64,000 nucleotides of DNA from JANLTX01 sp049840835 (GCA_049840835.1 JASGJG010000001.1:124001-188000), one strand, 5' to 3'. Positions 41,653 through 50,639 are shown, counted from the stretch's first letter. Program-made: numbers and translations. Notes: generated by a model not told the origin, from the sequence alone.

Positions 41653-44031
41653 TCATAGCGACATACTGTAGAGAATTCGCAAGCCGAATAGGCCGCCTGC
41701 TGTATTCTGGGGGTGAGCCTGAAACTTTACTTCAATCTGACTGCGGCCAGCCAGTAGCTCTTTGGGAAGAGGGATATCTCTGTAGTAGAACGCTCGCTTA
41801 CCCGTGCTTTTTAGAGACTCGGTCGTGACTACTTTATTGTTGATCAATACATCGAAGGTGCGTGCGCCGCGCTCCTCTCCCCAGTAGGTGCAGCGCAGTA
41901 CCAGCGGCTTGTCGGGTGTTACTGTCATGGTATAGAGGAGCCAGCCACCATCGCGTGCATCGCGCCAGCGTGTGTGCATCTGCTCCCCATAAGCGCCGAA
42001 GCCCGTGAAAGTGTTTTGTCCTTGAAAACCGTGCGCTGCTTCCGATGCATCCTCTCCAATTTCCACCACATCGACGGTACGCGCAGCCAGCGCCGCTCGC
42101 TCCTGGGCTTCTGCAGCCAGTTGTTCTTTTTCAATACGCAGAGCGGCAGGAGTCAGTCTCCGCCAGTAAACCGCATACCGCTGAAAGTGATTCTCGAAGA
42201 ACGGTATCAGGGAAACATCAGCCGGTTCAAGTCCGACCGTGCGGAAGCACAAGGCGCCAGGAGATACCGGCTTGATAAACCGTGTTAAATCAACGCCCTT
42301 CTCTGCAATGATCGTTGGCGTTTTGCTCTCCGGAATCAGCTTACTCGGAACCGTATTTCCGAGCTGCCAGAAATCTCCCTTGGAAAGCGCTTCAGTGCGC
42401 CCCAGCTCGCCCGAAAGCACTATCGGGCCATATAAAAACGCCGCGTACTCGTCGCTGCCGGGAAGTGTCTCCACACTCAGGTGCATCGGCAGCTTGATCC
42501 GCAGTACATCCCCTTTGCGCCAAGTGCGCCGCAACGCAAAATAGCTCCCGCGCACGGAAGCGGCGGGAATAGGCTTGCCATTGAGAATGATTTCCATCGT
42601 TCTGTCTGGAACCCAGGAGGGATGCCGTAAGCGTAAGGTAAATTCCGCTCCCTTTCCCGGAGTTTCAAAGGTTAGTGTTGTGGCTGGCTCATAAGGAAAA
42701 CCGGTGGCCTGTCGGACTTTGACCTGGCGTGTTTTCCAGTTAAGTTCGGATGGCGCGAACAGGTTGACCTCTAGAGTCTTATCGTCTGGTGTGTGGGTAT
42801 AGATCATCTGAGCGTACTTGCCCGGAACTTCAAGGCCCGTTCCCGTGCAGCACCACATCGAGTCGAACTCATCGCTATAGACCCGGTAGGCTCCCGGAAA
42901 CAGAGGCGTGTAGTAAACCGCCATAGCCCGGTCCTTATCGTGAGAGGCAAGTATGTGGTTGAACAACACCCGCTCATAGAAGTCCATCCTCTGTGCGGAG
43001 GGCGACGTGACAAACAGTGCCTCCGTGAGGCGTAGCATGTTCACGGAGTTGCATAGCTCTGGTCCGGCGGGCGAATGTAGCGCTTGTACATAACCGTCGG
43101 GAGGGAAGAAATGCTCATTAGCGCTATTCCCTCCGATTACCCAGGACCGGCGCTCCACAACCTCCTTCCAGAAGTTCTGCGCGGCACGATGCAGGCGCTC
43201 TTCCCCGGTAAATTGATAGATACGCTCGAAACCCGTGTACTTAGGGATATTCGAGTTGGCATGGAAATAGGTGATGAAATCTCGATTGCCTTCCGCTAGA
43301 GGGGCGAGCATGCGTTCATGGCACAGGCGTCGTGCCCAGGCGAGATATCGTGAATTCCCAGACACCACATAGGCGTCTACATAGGATTCGTGTAAAGAGC
43401 CATGCTCACACTGCAGTAGCGTCTGTACCTGGGACGTATCTAATTTATCGACGACTTGCGTACCGAACCAGTCCGCTAAACGCAGAAAGACTTGTTTGGC
43501 TTTATGGCTATCCGTTGCTTGCACAATCTGGTAGAGGCCAAGGAGTATTTTGTTCAGGGTATAGGTGGGCTCGAACTGACCGTTGATCTGAAACCCGTTC
43601 CAGGGCAGGCCATTGATGACAATGCGCCCACCTGCGATTTCCTGGAATAAGGGCTTGCCATTGGGCACAGCCAGCGCGTAGCCTGAGTGGTTTGCCCGTT
43701 GAATCGCGTCCAGCTCGTCTACGATGTAGAGCAAACGCGCACGCAGCACGGAGTCGCCGGTTGCCTGCAGCATCATAGAAGCGCCAGACATATAGAATCC
43801 AAGGATATGCCCTGGCAGAAAGGGGGCCTCTGATTCCCAACCACGGTAGGGCGGCGCCTTCGGGGCTAATCCTGCTTCTTTCCGAAACAGGCTGAGCAGG
43901 CGATCCGGGTCAAGCTTGTGCAAGTACGCACGATTAAGCTCCTGCTGGCGATGCAGAGGACCGCCCAGTAAACGGATATCGCGTAGCGGAAAGAGTACCG
44001 ATTTCGTCGGGACTGTAGGGGAAGGAATCAT
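41653..44031 (-). CDS. GH127 family (beta-L-arabinofuranosidase-like) glycoside hydrolase
   Basis: A 792-residue protein without a signal peptide. The N-terminal start LLGGPLHRQQELNRAYLHKLDPDRLL and PYRGWESE are typical of DUF1680/GH127. The catalytic alpha/alpha barrel follows with HSPAGPELCNSVNMLRLTEAL and the zinc-binding Cys pair in MWCCTGTGLE, which hold the Cys nucleophile and Glu. Beta-sandwich domains then run to residue ~560, and a C-terminal DUF4986/CBM-like part begins after ~600 (WRRLTPAALRIEKEQ...). The family releases L-arabinofuranose from plant polymers. The ATG overlaps the Gfo/Idh/MocA stop by 4 bp. Confidence 0.88.
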   Translation of the reverse strand: MIPSPTVPTKSVLFPLRDIRLLGGPLHRQQELNRAYLHKLDPDRLLSLFRKEAGLAPKAPPYRGWESEAPFLPGHILGFYMSGASMMLQATGDSVLRARLLYIVDELDAIQRANHSGYALAVPNGKPLFQEIAGGRIVINGLPWNGFQINGQFEPTYTLNKILLGLYQIVQATDSHKAKQVFLRLADWFGTQVVDKLDTSQVQTLLQCEHGSLHESYVDAYVVSGNSRYLAWARRLCHERMLAPLAEGNRDFITYFHANSNIPKYTGFERIYQFTGEERLHRAAQNFWKEVVERRSWVIGGNSANEHFFPPDGYVQALHSPAGPELCNSVNMLRLTEALFVTSPSAQRMDFYERVLFNHILASHDKDRAMAVYYTPLFPGAYRVYSDEFDSMWCCTGTGLEVPGKYAQMIYTHTPDDKTLEVNLFAPSELNWKTRQVKVRQATGFPYEPATTLTFETPGKGAEFTLRLRHPSWVPDRTMEIILNGKPIPAASVRGSYFALRRTWRKGDVLRIKLPMHLSVETLPGSDEYAAFLYGPIVLSGELGRTEALSKGDFWQLGNTVPSKLIPESKTPTIIAEKGVDLTRFIKPVSPGALCFRTVGLEPADVSLIPFFENHFQRYAVYWRRLTPAALRIEKEQLAAEAQERAALAARTVDVVEIGEDASEAAHGFQGQNTFTGFGAYGEQMHTRWRDARDGGWLLYTMTVTPDKPLVLRCTYWGEERGARTFDVLINNKVVTTESLKSTGKRAFYYRDIPLPKELLAGRSQIEVKFQAHPQNTAGGLFGLRILYSMSL

Positions 44032-45161
44032 ATATCCCCCGCAAAATTGGGAATCGTCACAGCCTCTCCGTGGCGTAGCGCTGACTCATGGGCACAGATT
44101 CCTGCGGCAGTCCAGTTTGCCGCCGTGATGGCATCTATCGCGGGTGAGCGATTCTCCAGGATGCTCCGAACGAATTCATGGACGAGATGGGGATGCGAGC
44201 CACCATGCCCCCCTCCCTGGAGAAACGAACGATGCGGGTGGGTTTCATCATAAAGCGTTGGCCGGGTGAAGCGCGCAATGGATTCAGGTAGCAAGTCCGC
44301 TCGGTCAGGCGCGGCTATCCGCTGAGCGGAATGTGAAGTCCCCCGGTGATGGCTTGCCTCTAATGCCTCAAAAAGCACTGGTTCCTCTGATTCGATCTGC
44401 TGCCACTCAAAAGACTTTCGTGAGCCATAGATATTAAAACTCTCGGTGTAGGCCCGCGCTGTCTCAAACAAAGTACGAGTAACTTCGGCACAAAGATGGG
44501 GAGCTGCCAGTTCAAAGATTGCCGTTTCAACCGGATAGGGGTTGTTGTACTGGGTGTGGAGCTCGGGGCGCATGATGCCAGAGCCAAAGCAATGAACACG
44601 TTGGGCTCTTGTCCCTGTCAGAGCGAGTAAAGGCGCAATGGCATGGGTAGCATAGTGCATGGGCGGCAAACCCTCCCAGTATTTGGGCCAGCCCTCCATA
44701 TCCTGATAGTGCGCCCCCCGGAGAAATTGGATGACGCCGAACTCCCCCTGCGCATGCGCCTCTTTCACGTACAGAAATTCGCGGGTGTATACAGCAGTCT
44801 CCATCATCATATAGTTCTTACCAGACTGCTTTTGGGCAGCCACAATCGCCCGCAAGTCTGGTAGAGAGCATGCCATAGGGACCGTGCAGGCACAGTGTTT
44901 CCCCGCGTTTAAAACAGCAATGGTGTGCTCGGCATGCAGGGGAATCGGCGTCACCAGATGGACCGCGTCGATAGAGGGATCCGAAAGCACTTCGGCAAGA
45001 TTCCGATAGCATTCCGTAACGCCATAAGAAGCTCTAGCCTTGTTCAAGACATCCTCTGAGCTATCACAAACAACCAGGCTGTCAACATCAGGATGATGCA
45101 AGTAGATCGGCACAAAAGCCATACCGAACCCCAGTCCTGCAAGAGCTACCCGAATTTTCAT
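44028..45161 (-). CDS. Gfo/Idh/MocA family oxidoreductase
   Basis: A 377-residue NAD(P)-dependent sugar dehydrogenase-like protein. The Rossmann start is IRVALAGLGFGMAFV, followed by VVCDSSEDVLNKARASYG, DAVHLVTPIPLHAEHTIAVLNAGKH and the substrate-side H residue in LVHEFVRSI. It is the first gene of the two-gene operon with GH127 and divergent from the AraC regulator, which probably controls it. The substrate is likely a sugar or sugar lactone released by the hydrolases (inference). A TATTTT box lies 8 nt upstream of the start. Confidence 0.88.
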   Translation of the reverse strand: MKIRVALAGLGFGMAFVPIYLHHPDVDSLVVCDSSEDVLNKARASYGVTECYRNLAEVLSDPSIDAVHLVTPIPLHAEHTIAVLNAGKHCACTVPMACSLPDLRAIVAAQKQSGKNYMMMETAVYTREFLYVKEAHAQGEFGVIQFLRGAHYQDMEGWPKYWEGLPPMHYATHAIAPLLALTGTRAQRVHCFGSGIMRPELHTQYNNPYPVETAIFELAAPHLCAEVTRTLFETARAYTESFNIYGSRKSFEWQQIESEEPVLFEALEASHHRGTSHSAQRIAAPDRADLLPESIARFTRPTLYDETHPHRSFLQGGGHGGSHPHLVHEFVRSILENRSPAIDAITAANWTAAGICAHESALRHGEAVTIPNFAGDI

Positions 45162-45217
45162 TTGCGATTAAAATAACAGCGGGACACCGATTTTGAAATG
45201 GAAGAGTATGCTTTTTG

Positions 45218-46015
45218 ATGGACAAAAATGACATGGCCCAGGAATATCGGATTACAGATATCCCCCAGGTTTTCGAAATGGGCAGTGCTAAGGCGCTATC
45301 GATTCATCCGGACCGCACTCTCTCGTTCTGGGTGTTCGCGATTATGACTCACGGGCAGATGCCGATTCAGATTGGTGGGGAGCATTTTGTCGTCCATCCT
45401 GGTCAGTACTTTCTGCTGCCGCCGGGTATTCGGCACTTCGGTACAGAGAAAGTACCGTTCGATACCATCTGGATGCACTTCCATTGCTCTACTGGGACTG
45501 AGGGAGCAGGGGATATCGTCCTTCCAGCACACGGCCCTCTATCACCAGAGATCAACTACCAGGTCTGGGGCAATCTCCTGAAGCAGAATCTAGCCACAGG
45601 GAGCATGCTCCTCAGCGATATTGGCATCCAGCTAATGGCCATTCTGGGGCAGGTAGCTTCGGAGTGGCGTAGACAGCAAGCCTTTTCCCGCCCTGGCGCA
45701 ACGCTGGCGCGGCGTACTCTAGAGTTTCTTCTACGCCACTATCCTGAGCAGGTAACTACGCACCGGCTTTCTGCAGAGCTAGGCTACAGCTATGGCCATA
45801 TTGAGCGGGAGTTCAGGCGCCATTACACCCTGACGATTCGGCAAAAACTGGCGCAGATTCGGATCGAGGAAGCTGTCGCCTTGATCCTAATGGGCAAGAC
45901 TCTGAGAGAAGCGGCGTACGAGACAGGGTTCACCGACTATTACTACTTCATTCGTGTGTTTACCCGTATCCGGGGGATATCACCCGGACGTGTGCTTTCC
46001 GAACGACAACGCTAA
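45218..46015 (+). CDS. AraC-family transcriptional regulator
   Basis: A 265-residue regulator. The N-terminal cupin sensor (IHPDRTLSFWVFAIMTHGQMPIQIGGEHFVVHPGQYFLLPPGIRHFG) is followed by a two-HTH AraC domain: VTTHRLSAELGYSYGHIEREFRRHYTLTIRQ and LRYY-like LREAAYETGFTDYYYFIRVFTRIRGISPGR. The ATG at 45218 has GAAGAG upstream. It is divergent from the Gfo/Idh/MocA-GH127 operon with a 56-bp gap, and convergent with GH16 (3-bp gap). It probably senses a sugar and activates the cassette. Confidence 0.92.
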   Translation: MDKNDMAQEYRITDIPQVFEMGSAKALSIHPDRTLSFWVFAIMTHGQMPIQIGGEHFVVHPGQYFLLPPGIRHFGTEKVPFDTIWMHFHCSTGTEGAGDIVLPAHGPLSPEINYQVWGNLLKQNLATGSMLLSDIGIQLMAILGQVASEWRRQQAFSRPGATLARRTLEFLLRHYPEQVTTHRLSAELGYSYGHIEREFRRHYTLTIRQKLAQIRIEEAVALILMGKTLREAAYETGFTDYYYFIRVFTRIRGISPGRVLSERQR

Positions 46016-46017
46016 TC

Positions 46018-46812
46018 TCAGGGGGCTTTTTGTCGTTGTTCTGGCTTCTGCCAGACCCTTACATAGTCCACGGTGAAGACATCGGGAAAGACTGTGGGCG
46101 CGAGGTCAGCTGGGTTATTGGGGTACTCCATGCTCAGAATCAGATATTCGGGTATGTGAGAGATACCCTGGGTGACTTCGTAGAACGGCATGCGGTCCAC
46201 ATAAAAAATGTACTTATCTGGGGTCCATTCCAGTCCGAAAGTATGGAAGCCCATGCCCACGCCCTTTAGATAGCTCTGCATACCGCGCGTACTTTTCTGG
46301 TTCGGGCCATACGCCCAGTGGACATTGTGGGAAACAATGTCGGTGCCCAGCTTGCGGAAGCACTCCATGATGTCTATCTCTGCGCCGTAGATCGCCGGGT
46401 CTTCGCCTTTGGAGATTTCCGTGGATTGTATCCAGAAAGCGCCCCAGACTCCCGCACACTTTTGGAGCCGGGCGCGACACTCGAAGTAGCCGTAGCGCGG
46501 CATGAATAAGCCCTGCGTGCCCACGGCGCTGCTGAGCATCTTGTCCCCTTGCTGCATTGCCCAGAGCTCCAGGTGGCCATTCTTAACTTTGACGGCATCG
46601 GCGGACACGAACGCCGGGCCGCGCGGACCGATACCACGCACTTCCCATTTTTTGGGGTCGAGCTGGGTACCCTCGAACTCATCTTCCCAGACCATTTTGT
46701 AGCCCGCTTTTTCCGGCACAAAAGGCGTGGTAGACATCGGTCCCTGCGCAGGGCGCTGGGCATGTGCTGTAGCAGCGAGTGTCAGAGCGGCGGCAGTGAG
46801 TCTGGTTCGCAT
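46018..46812 (-). CDS. secreted GH16 family glucanase-like enzyme
   Basis: A 264-residue protein with a short signal peptide ending AHAQ. The beta-jelly-roll has MVWEDEFEGTQLDPKKWEV at the start, GHLELWA, YGYFECRARLQK and the catalytic signature GAEIDIMECF (ExDxxE, nucleophile and acid/base Glu). It ends FTVDYVRVWQKPEQ. The family cuts beta-1,3/1,4-glucans or galactans. The length is normal. A truncated copy of its last third lies at 41.4 kb on the other side of the AraC/GH127 cassette. TATAGT lies 9 nt upstream of the ATG. Confidence 0.92.
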   Translation of the reverse strand: MRTRLTAAALTLAATAHAQRPAQGPMSTTPFVPEKAGYKMVWEDEFEGTQLDPKKWEVRGIGPRGPAFVSADAVKVKNGHLELWAMQQGDKMLSSAVGTQGLFMPRYGYFECRARLQKCAGVWGAFWIQSTEISKGEDPAIYGAEIDIMECFRKLGTDIVSHNVHWAYGPNQKSTRGMQSYLKGVGMGFHTFGLEWTPDKYIFYVDRMPFYEVTQGISHIPEYLILSMEYPNNPADLAPTVFPDVFTVDYVRVWQKPEQRQKAP

Positions 46813-46880
46813 AGCAGATGCACTATAACCTTATTTTGACGAAACAGTCAGGAAATATTGGTCCTGTACACTGCCGAAGC

Positions 46881-47255
46881 ATGAGTACACCTGGAAGCCA
46901 GTCTCGATTTCTACAGGGAGTGTTTCCCTTTATGGGTAAGGGAATCTATGAAGCGGTCCTTGTAGAACATGACTTAGAGCTAGTTGTGCCCGAAGGGTAC
47001 CAGGCACGTGTAGTGTATGTACGGCTGGGGAATTGCTCCGATAGTCTTATCTATCTGACTCTTACCAGCGATGGCAGGCCGATTCGCCACTTTCCTGTAG
47101 AGCCGCAGGGGGCCTTTCATATTCCTCTGGTTCTTCAGGAAGCACATCCTGCAGGCACCCGGATTACCTTTCTTCTGGCTGCTGAGCGGGGGGTAAGTGG
47201 TAGTGTCATCCTAGACGCTGGCATCGAACTGGAGCCAACTATCCCCTCTCCTTGA
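46881..47255 (+). CDS. small hypothetical beta-rich protein
   Basis: A 124-residue protein from the ATG at 46881, with TACACT 8 nt upstream. An earlier in-frame ATG would lie in the divergent GH16 promoter. The sequence looks like one beta sandwich (YEAVLVEHDLELVVPEGYQARVVYVRLGNCSDSLIYLTLTSDG, HIPLVLQEAHPAGTRITFLLAAERG). No signal peptide or membrane segment; no family recognised. Confidence 0.55.
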   Translation: MSTPGSQSRFLQGVFPFMGKGIYEAVLVEHDLELVVPEGYQARVVYVRLGNCSDSLIYLTLTSDGRPIRHFPVEPQGAFHIPLVLQEAHPAGTRITFLLAAERGVSGSVILDAGIELEPTIPSP

Positions 47256-47540
47256 TTCACGCAATACTGCGGTTTTCCGAAATGCGCGGAAACAATTTGG
47301 ATACTTTTATCCATTTCTTAAGAAAAAAGTAGAATTTTTGGGTAATATAGAAATTGATTGTCAGGTACCCCTGAAGCGTTGCAGAGCTTCCAGAGTGGAC
47401 AATAAGTAGGAGTCAGAGCTTCTCTGTAATACTCCTTGGAACTTAGCGTGCCGCTCACCTGTGCTGGGAGAATGCTCGTTTTATGACTCTGATTGCTACA
47501 ACTCGGAATCGCATCCTCCCTAGAAAGTCTTGGAGGAGAA
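47256..47540. other. AT-rich intergenic region without a recognised gene
   Basis: 285 bp of noticeably lower GC between the small beta-rich protein and the response-regulator-like gene. AATTTTTGGGTAATATAGAAA around 47332-47352 could hold a -10 box. Strong GGAGGAG lies just before 47541. No tRNA, hairpin terminator or coding signal was seen. Confidence 0.5.
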
Positions 47541-48257
47541 ATGCGCACCGTTCTGATTCTTGACCGTTTTGGCGACGAGAAATCCCCGGCTGGCGCGCTC
47601 GCGCGTTCTTTCAGGGCGGCTGGAATGCATGCCGTCCGACTTGCCTTAGATGGCGATACCCTTCCTGAGGCGGTGCTGGAGCGTGCCTTTGATGGCCATC
47701 TTCCCGATGCCGTTTTGCTGGACCTTTCCAACGCTTCGGGTTCGCTTCCACTGAGGCGCTGGCAACAACTGCGCAAGGTGGTCTGGGGGGAGGATGCTCC
47801 CGAGCCGCCTCTAGTCGCTTTGCTGGCCCCCATTCACCTGGGCCAGATAGACTGGCGCTCTCAGGTGGATGATTTCCTTCTGCCTCCCTATGATGTGGGA
47901 GAGGCCCAGGTACGCTTAGATGTTCTTCTGCGTCGCCACCGCAGCCTGGCCTACGGTACGCCTAACGTTCTTCCCGGTGTTAGTGTGGATGCCTCCCATC
48001 GTGAGGTTCGCGATGATAAGGGAGCGCTGGTGCCATTGACCCCGCGTGAGTTCGAGCTGTTGCGCTTCTTACTCACGCACCGGGGGCGTAGCTTTACTCG
48101 TGAGCGGCTCTTAGACCTGGTCTGGGGAGTGGAGTTCGATGGTGGAGCGCGCACAGTGGACATCCATGTGCGTCGCCTGCGCGCCAAACTCCCCCCAGAT
48201 GTCGCCGACCTGATAGAAACCCGCCGTGGTATCGGCTACTGTCTCCGCGCGACCTAG
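47541..48257 (+). CDS. OmpR-type response regulator with degenerate receiver
   Basis: A 238-residue protein; the start at 47541 has GGAGGAG 6 nt upstream. The first ~115 residues are a receiver fold: VLILDRF at strand 1 and LPDAVLLDLSNASG with a possible phospho-Asp, but the acidic pair is incomplete and the conserved Lys-Pro is replaced by DDFLLPPYD. The C-terminal winged helix is typical of OmpR (LTPREFELLRFLLTHRGRSFTRERLLDLVWG...TVDIHVRRLRAKL...IETRRGIGYCL). No histidine kinase is next to it, so it is an orphan, possibly phosphorylation-independent regulator. It may control the convergent PurA-like/VWA/J cluster (inference). Confidence 0.82.
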   Translation: MRTVLILDRFGDEKSPAGALARSFRAAGMHAVRLALDGDTLPEAVLERAFDGHLPDAVLLDLSNASGSLPLRRWQQLRKVVWGEDAPEPPLVALLAPIHLGQIDWRSQVDDFLLPPYDVGEAQVRLDVLLRRHRSLAYGTPNVLPGVSVDASHREVRDDKGALVPLTPREFELLRFLLTHRGRSFTRERLLDLVWGVEFDGGARTVDIHVRRLRAKLPPDVADLIETRRGIGYCLRAT

Positions 48258-48260
48258 CTC

Positions 48261-49547
48261 TCAGCGCATAAGCGGAGTTTTGTCGGCGGCTGCCGGTCCC
48301 CAGCTGGTGAGTGCCAGGGGCTTGCCCAGTGCTCTAGAGAGAAATCGGGCGTGGGCGTCTGGAGTTTTCTCTGCCCGGCGGTAGCGGGGGCGGGCGGTGA
48401 ATAAGCGCCGGGTGGTGGCCTCTCGGTACACCAGGTTGGTTTTGTGTTTCGGAAGGGGTGTGAAGCCCCCCTCATAACCCACAGCCACACGCCACTCCGG
48501 AATTTCAGCCATGCGGTCTAAGCAGGTGATTGCCAGGGCATCTACATGCCCGGCGATGCTTAAGGCATAGCGCAGTAAGGTCAAGTCTGGCCAGCCTGCC
48601 CGCAGGCGACCCTGCCAGGGATTGTCTGGATTTGTAGCATCTGGCAGGAGTGAGGTGAGTGTAGCGTCTTCAGTTGGCAGAGGTCCTGCCCCATGCCGGG
48701 TAGCATAACCACGCAGCACCCCTACAGAAAACACATCTGCCCCGGAACCACGCAGCAGGCGCAGGGCATTGTGTGCCGTGATAGTAGACCAAGTAGTGTG
48801 CGGATGGAAGCCCCACCATTCGTCTAACAGTGCTCCCTGTGCCCCCTCGAAAACCGTAGCAGTGTTCGGGTTGCTCAGATGCTTGCGAAGGAAGCTATCA
48901 CCTACCAGCCGCACCGAGCCCAGCAAAGATTGACAGATGGTAACAAAGCCCTCTAGTTCCTCATCATCAAAGAAAATCTCAGTGTCGGGCGAGGAAGGAA
49001 CTCCTTCGGTGCGGGCTTGCAGGCGAGTACGTATTGCCAGGCATTTCTGGTGCAGTCGCTCCGGGTAGGCCATGTCTATCGCGCGAATAGCTTCCTCTGG
49101 ATATGCCAGGCGGTGGGACATCGTCTCGCCGATACCCAGCCCACAGGAGCCGTGAGCCCCGGCTCCCCGCTGGCGCTCCGCAATACGGTTTGCCGCCATG
49201 TGCCAGGGCGTGGTGATAAGAGCGTTTTCATGTACTGTGAGCCGGGAGAGTACTCCACGCCCGAACTTCTCGCTCTCCCAGAACAGAGTCAGCGGATTGA
49301 CGAGCATGAACTGGGAAAGATAGGTGGCGCACCCGATAAAGCTGCCCGACCCGAGCTGCTGAAAAACATGCCGCTCACCTTCGGAAGTGATTACCGCATG
49401 CGCTGCCTGTGCTCCACCGGAGTGCCGCACTATCAGCGGCACTCCACCACGCTGCTCGGCAAGCTGCCGAGCGTAGAAATCAACCACACTGCCCTTGCCA
49501 CAGTCCCCAAAGAACAGGTCTGTAACAATTACCGCGCGGTGTTTCAT
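48261..49547 (-). CDS. divergent adenylosuccinate synthetase-like enzyme
   Basis: About 428 residues. The PurA fold is recognisable: VTDLFFGDCGKGSVVDFY matches the GDEGKG loop with Cys for Glu, the catalytic Asp kept; RHSGGAQAAHAVI matches GGHNAGHT with the His kept; HGSCGLGIGETM matches GTTGRGIGPAY; VFEGAQGALLDEWWGFHPHTTWS matches FEGAQ-LLDIDxGTYPxVTSS. GTP-dependent ligation of an amino acid to a purine nucleotide is the family reaction; here the substrate may differ. The start is the ATG at 49547, with AAGGAG directly against it. It is the last gene of a cluster with a VWA protein and a J-domain/pseudokinase, unlike housekeeping purA. Confidence 0.78.
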   Translation of the reverse strand: MKHRAVIVTDLFFGDCGKGSVVDFYARQLAEQRGGVPLIVRHSGGAQAAHAVITSEGERHVFQQLGSGSFIGCATYLSQFMLVNPLTLFWESEKFGRGVLSRLTVHENALITTPWHMAANRIAERQRGAGAHGSCGLGIGETMSHRLAYPEEAIRAIDMAYPERLHQKCLAIRTRLQARTEGVPSSPDTEIFFDDEELEGFVTICQSLLGSVRLVGDSFLRKHLSNPNTATVFEGAQGALLDEWWGFHPHTTWSTITAHNALRLLRGSGADVFSVGVLRGYATRHGAGPLPTEDATLTSLLPDATNPDNPWQGRLRAGWPDLTLLRYALSIAGHVDALAITCLDRMAEIPEWRVAVGYEGGFTPLPKHKTNLVYREATTRRLFTARPRYRRAEKTPDAHARFLSRALGKPLALTSWGPAAADKTPLMR

Positions 49548-49574
49548 CTCCTTTTCTCTCTTTTCTTTATTTGA

Positions 49575-49597
49575 CCGCACGGCTTTTAGCCGTGCGG
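49575..49597 (-). terminator. hairpin between VWA and PurA-like genes
   Basis: A 10-bp stem CCGCACGGCT with its complement and a TTT loop, 18 nt after the VWA stop. The T-run on the minus strand is weak, so it may only attenuate transcription into the PurA-like gene. Confidence 0.6.
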
Positions 49598-49614
49598 GTA
49601 TGTGTGTTAAGTGA

Positions 49615-50604
49615 TTACAGGCGCGCGGCACCTGCACCACCCCCAGTGGAGGCGATAGCAGTGGTCGGTGCGGCTACCAGGGTGCCGGATTTGGCGAGGT
49701 CCATAAGCTCTCCAGCGGCGCTGGTGACCAGCTTCTTATCGAAGCCGTGGCGGGCCAGGGCGTCTGCGCTGGAGGCCAGGTCGCGTCCGGCGATGGCTCC
49801 GACGGTCATCGCAATCAGCGGCACGATCTGCTGCTTATCGGGGCAGCGAATCACATGCTGGGGCGGAAGAATCTCCTTCCAAGCCCGCTCAATGCTCACA
49901 TCATCGAAGTGGTAAGTACCACCGGGGCGAATCAGGAACACGTTCCAGCGGCGCTGAAGCTCCGCGGCAATCTGAGCGGTAGTCACATCCTGCCCGATAT
50001 CCTCGCCCATCACCCGGCGGATGGCATCGGCGCTAATCTCGCTGTAGTAGTTCTCATCGCCAATCAGGAAGAGGGCACCCTTGGTGCCGCGCTTCTCCCA
50101 GGCATCTGTCTTGACATGCTTGGCGAAGTGGTACATCGCCAGCTCGTAGGACTCTTCGTGAGAGCCGCCACCGCCGCCCTCTAAGTAAATCTGAGACAGG
50201 CACTTCTCTACCAGCGCATCGTCTGCCTCGAACTCACCCATCTGCAGCGGGGCCTGGTCACTGAAGGCATCCCCCACGGCTCCGAAAAGAATCTGCGGGT
50301 AGTCCACAATTCCTTCGCCGAGCACGAAGCCCATGAGCTTGCCCAGCTCCTTCTGCAGGAAGTCCGGAATATCGCGCATAGACCCGGTCACATCGAACAT
50401 GACCGCTATCGGGAAGCTGAACGGGTTATCGTCGTTGTCACGTGCCTCCCGAATCAGCTTGTTGCGAAGGTCCATCGCTTCGTGGACCGCGGCGGCACGA
50501 CCTGCCGCTACATCGGCATCATGGGTGAAGACGCTACGACCACTTGCCGTACGCGCCGCTGCACGTGCGCTGTAGCCAATCGAATCAAAAGAACCGCTTC
50601 CCAT
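49615..50604 (-). CDS. VWA-domain protein
   Basis: A 329-residue cytoplasmic protein, no signal peptide. Residues ~1-60 are a helical, Ala/Arg-rich preface (FDSIGYSARAAARTASGRSVF). The VWA domain follows with MIDAS motif MFDVTGSM (DxTxS), a GGGGGSHEESYE loop and ALFLIGDENYY. The end is Ala/Gly/Thr-rich. VWA proteins of this sort act as metal-dependent protein-binding platforms. GAGGAG lies upstream of the ATG. It sits between the J-domain/pseudokinase and the PurA-like gene on the same strand, so the three probably function together. Confidence 0.82.
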   Translation of the reverse strand: MGSGSFDSIGYSARAAARTASGRSVFTHDADVAAGRAAAVHEAMDLRNKLIREARDNDDNPFSFPIAVMFDVTGSMRDIPDFLQKELGKLMGFVLGEGIVDYPQILFGAVGDAFSDQAPLQMGEFEADDALVEKCLSQIYLEGGGGGSHEESYELAMYHFAKHVKTDAWEKRGTKGALFLIGDENYYSEISADAIRRVMGEDIGQDVTTAQIAAELQRRWNVFLIRPGGTYHFDDVSIERAWKEILPPQHVIRCPDKQQIVPLIAMTVGAIAGRDLASSADALARHGFDKKLVTSAAGELMDLAKSGTLVAAPTTAIASTGGGAGAARL

Positions 50605-50639
50605 TTTCTCTCACTCCTCACCTGCTCTGCGGCAGGCAG

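Noticed and set aside
48261..49547. Identification as phage-type PurZ
   Set aside because: The catalytic Asp in the GDxGKG loop is kept and no phage or Z-genome gene (such as datZ or dpoZ) is nearby.
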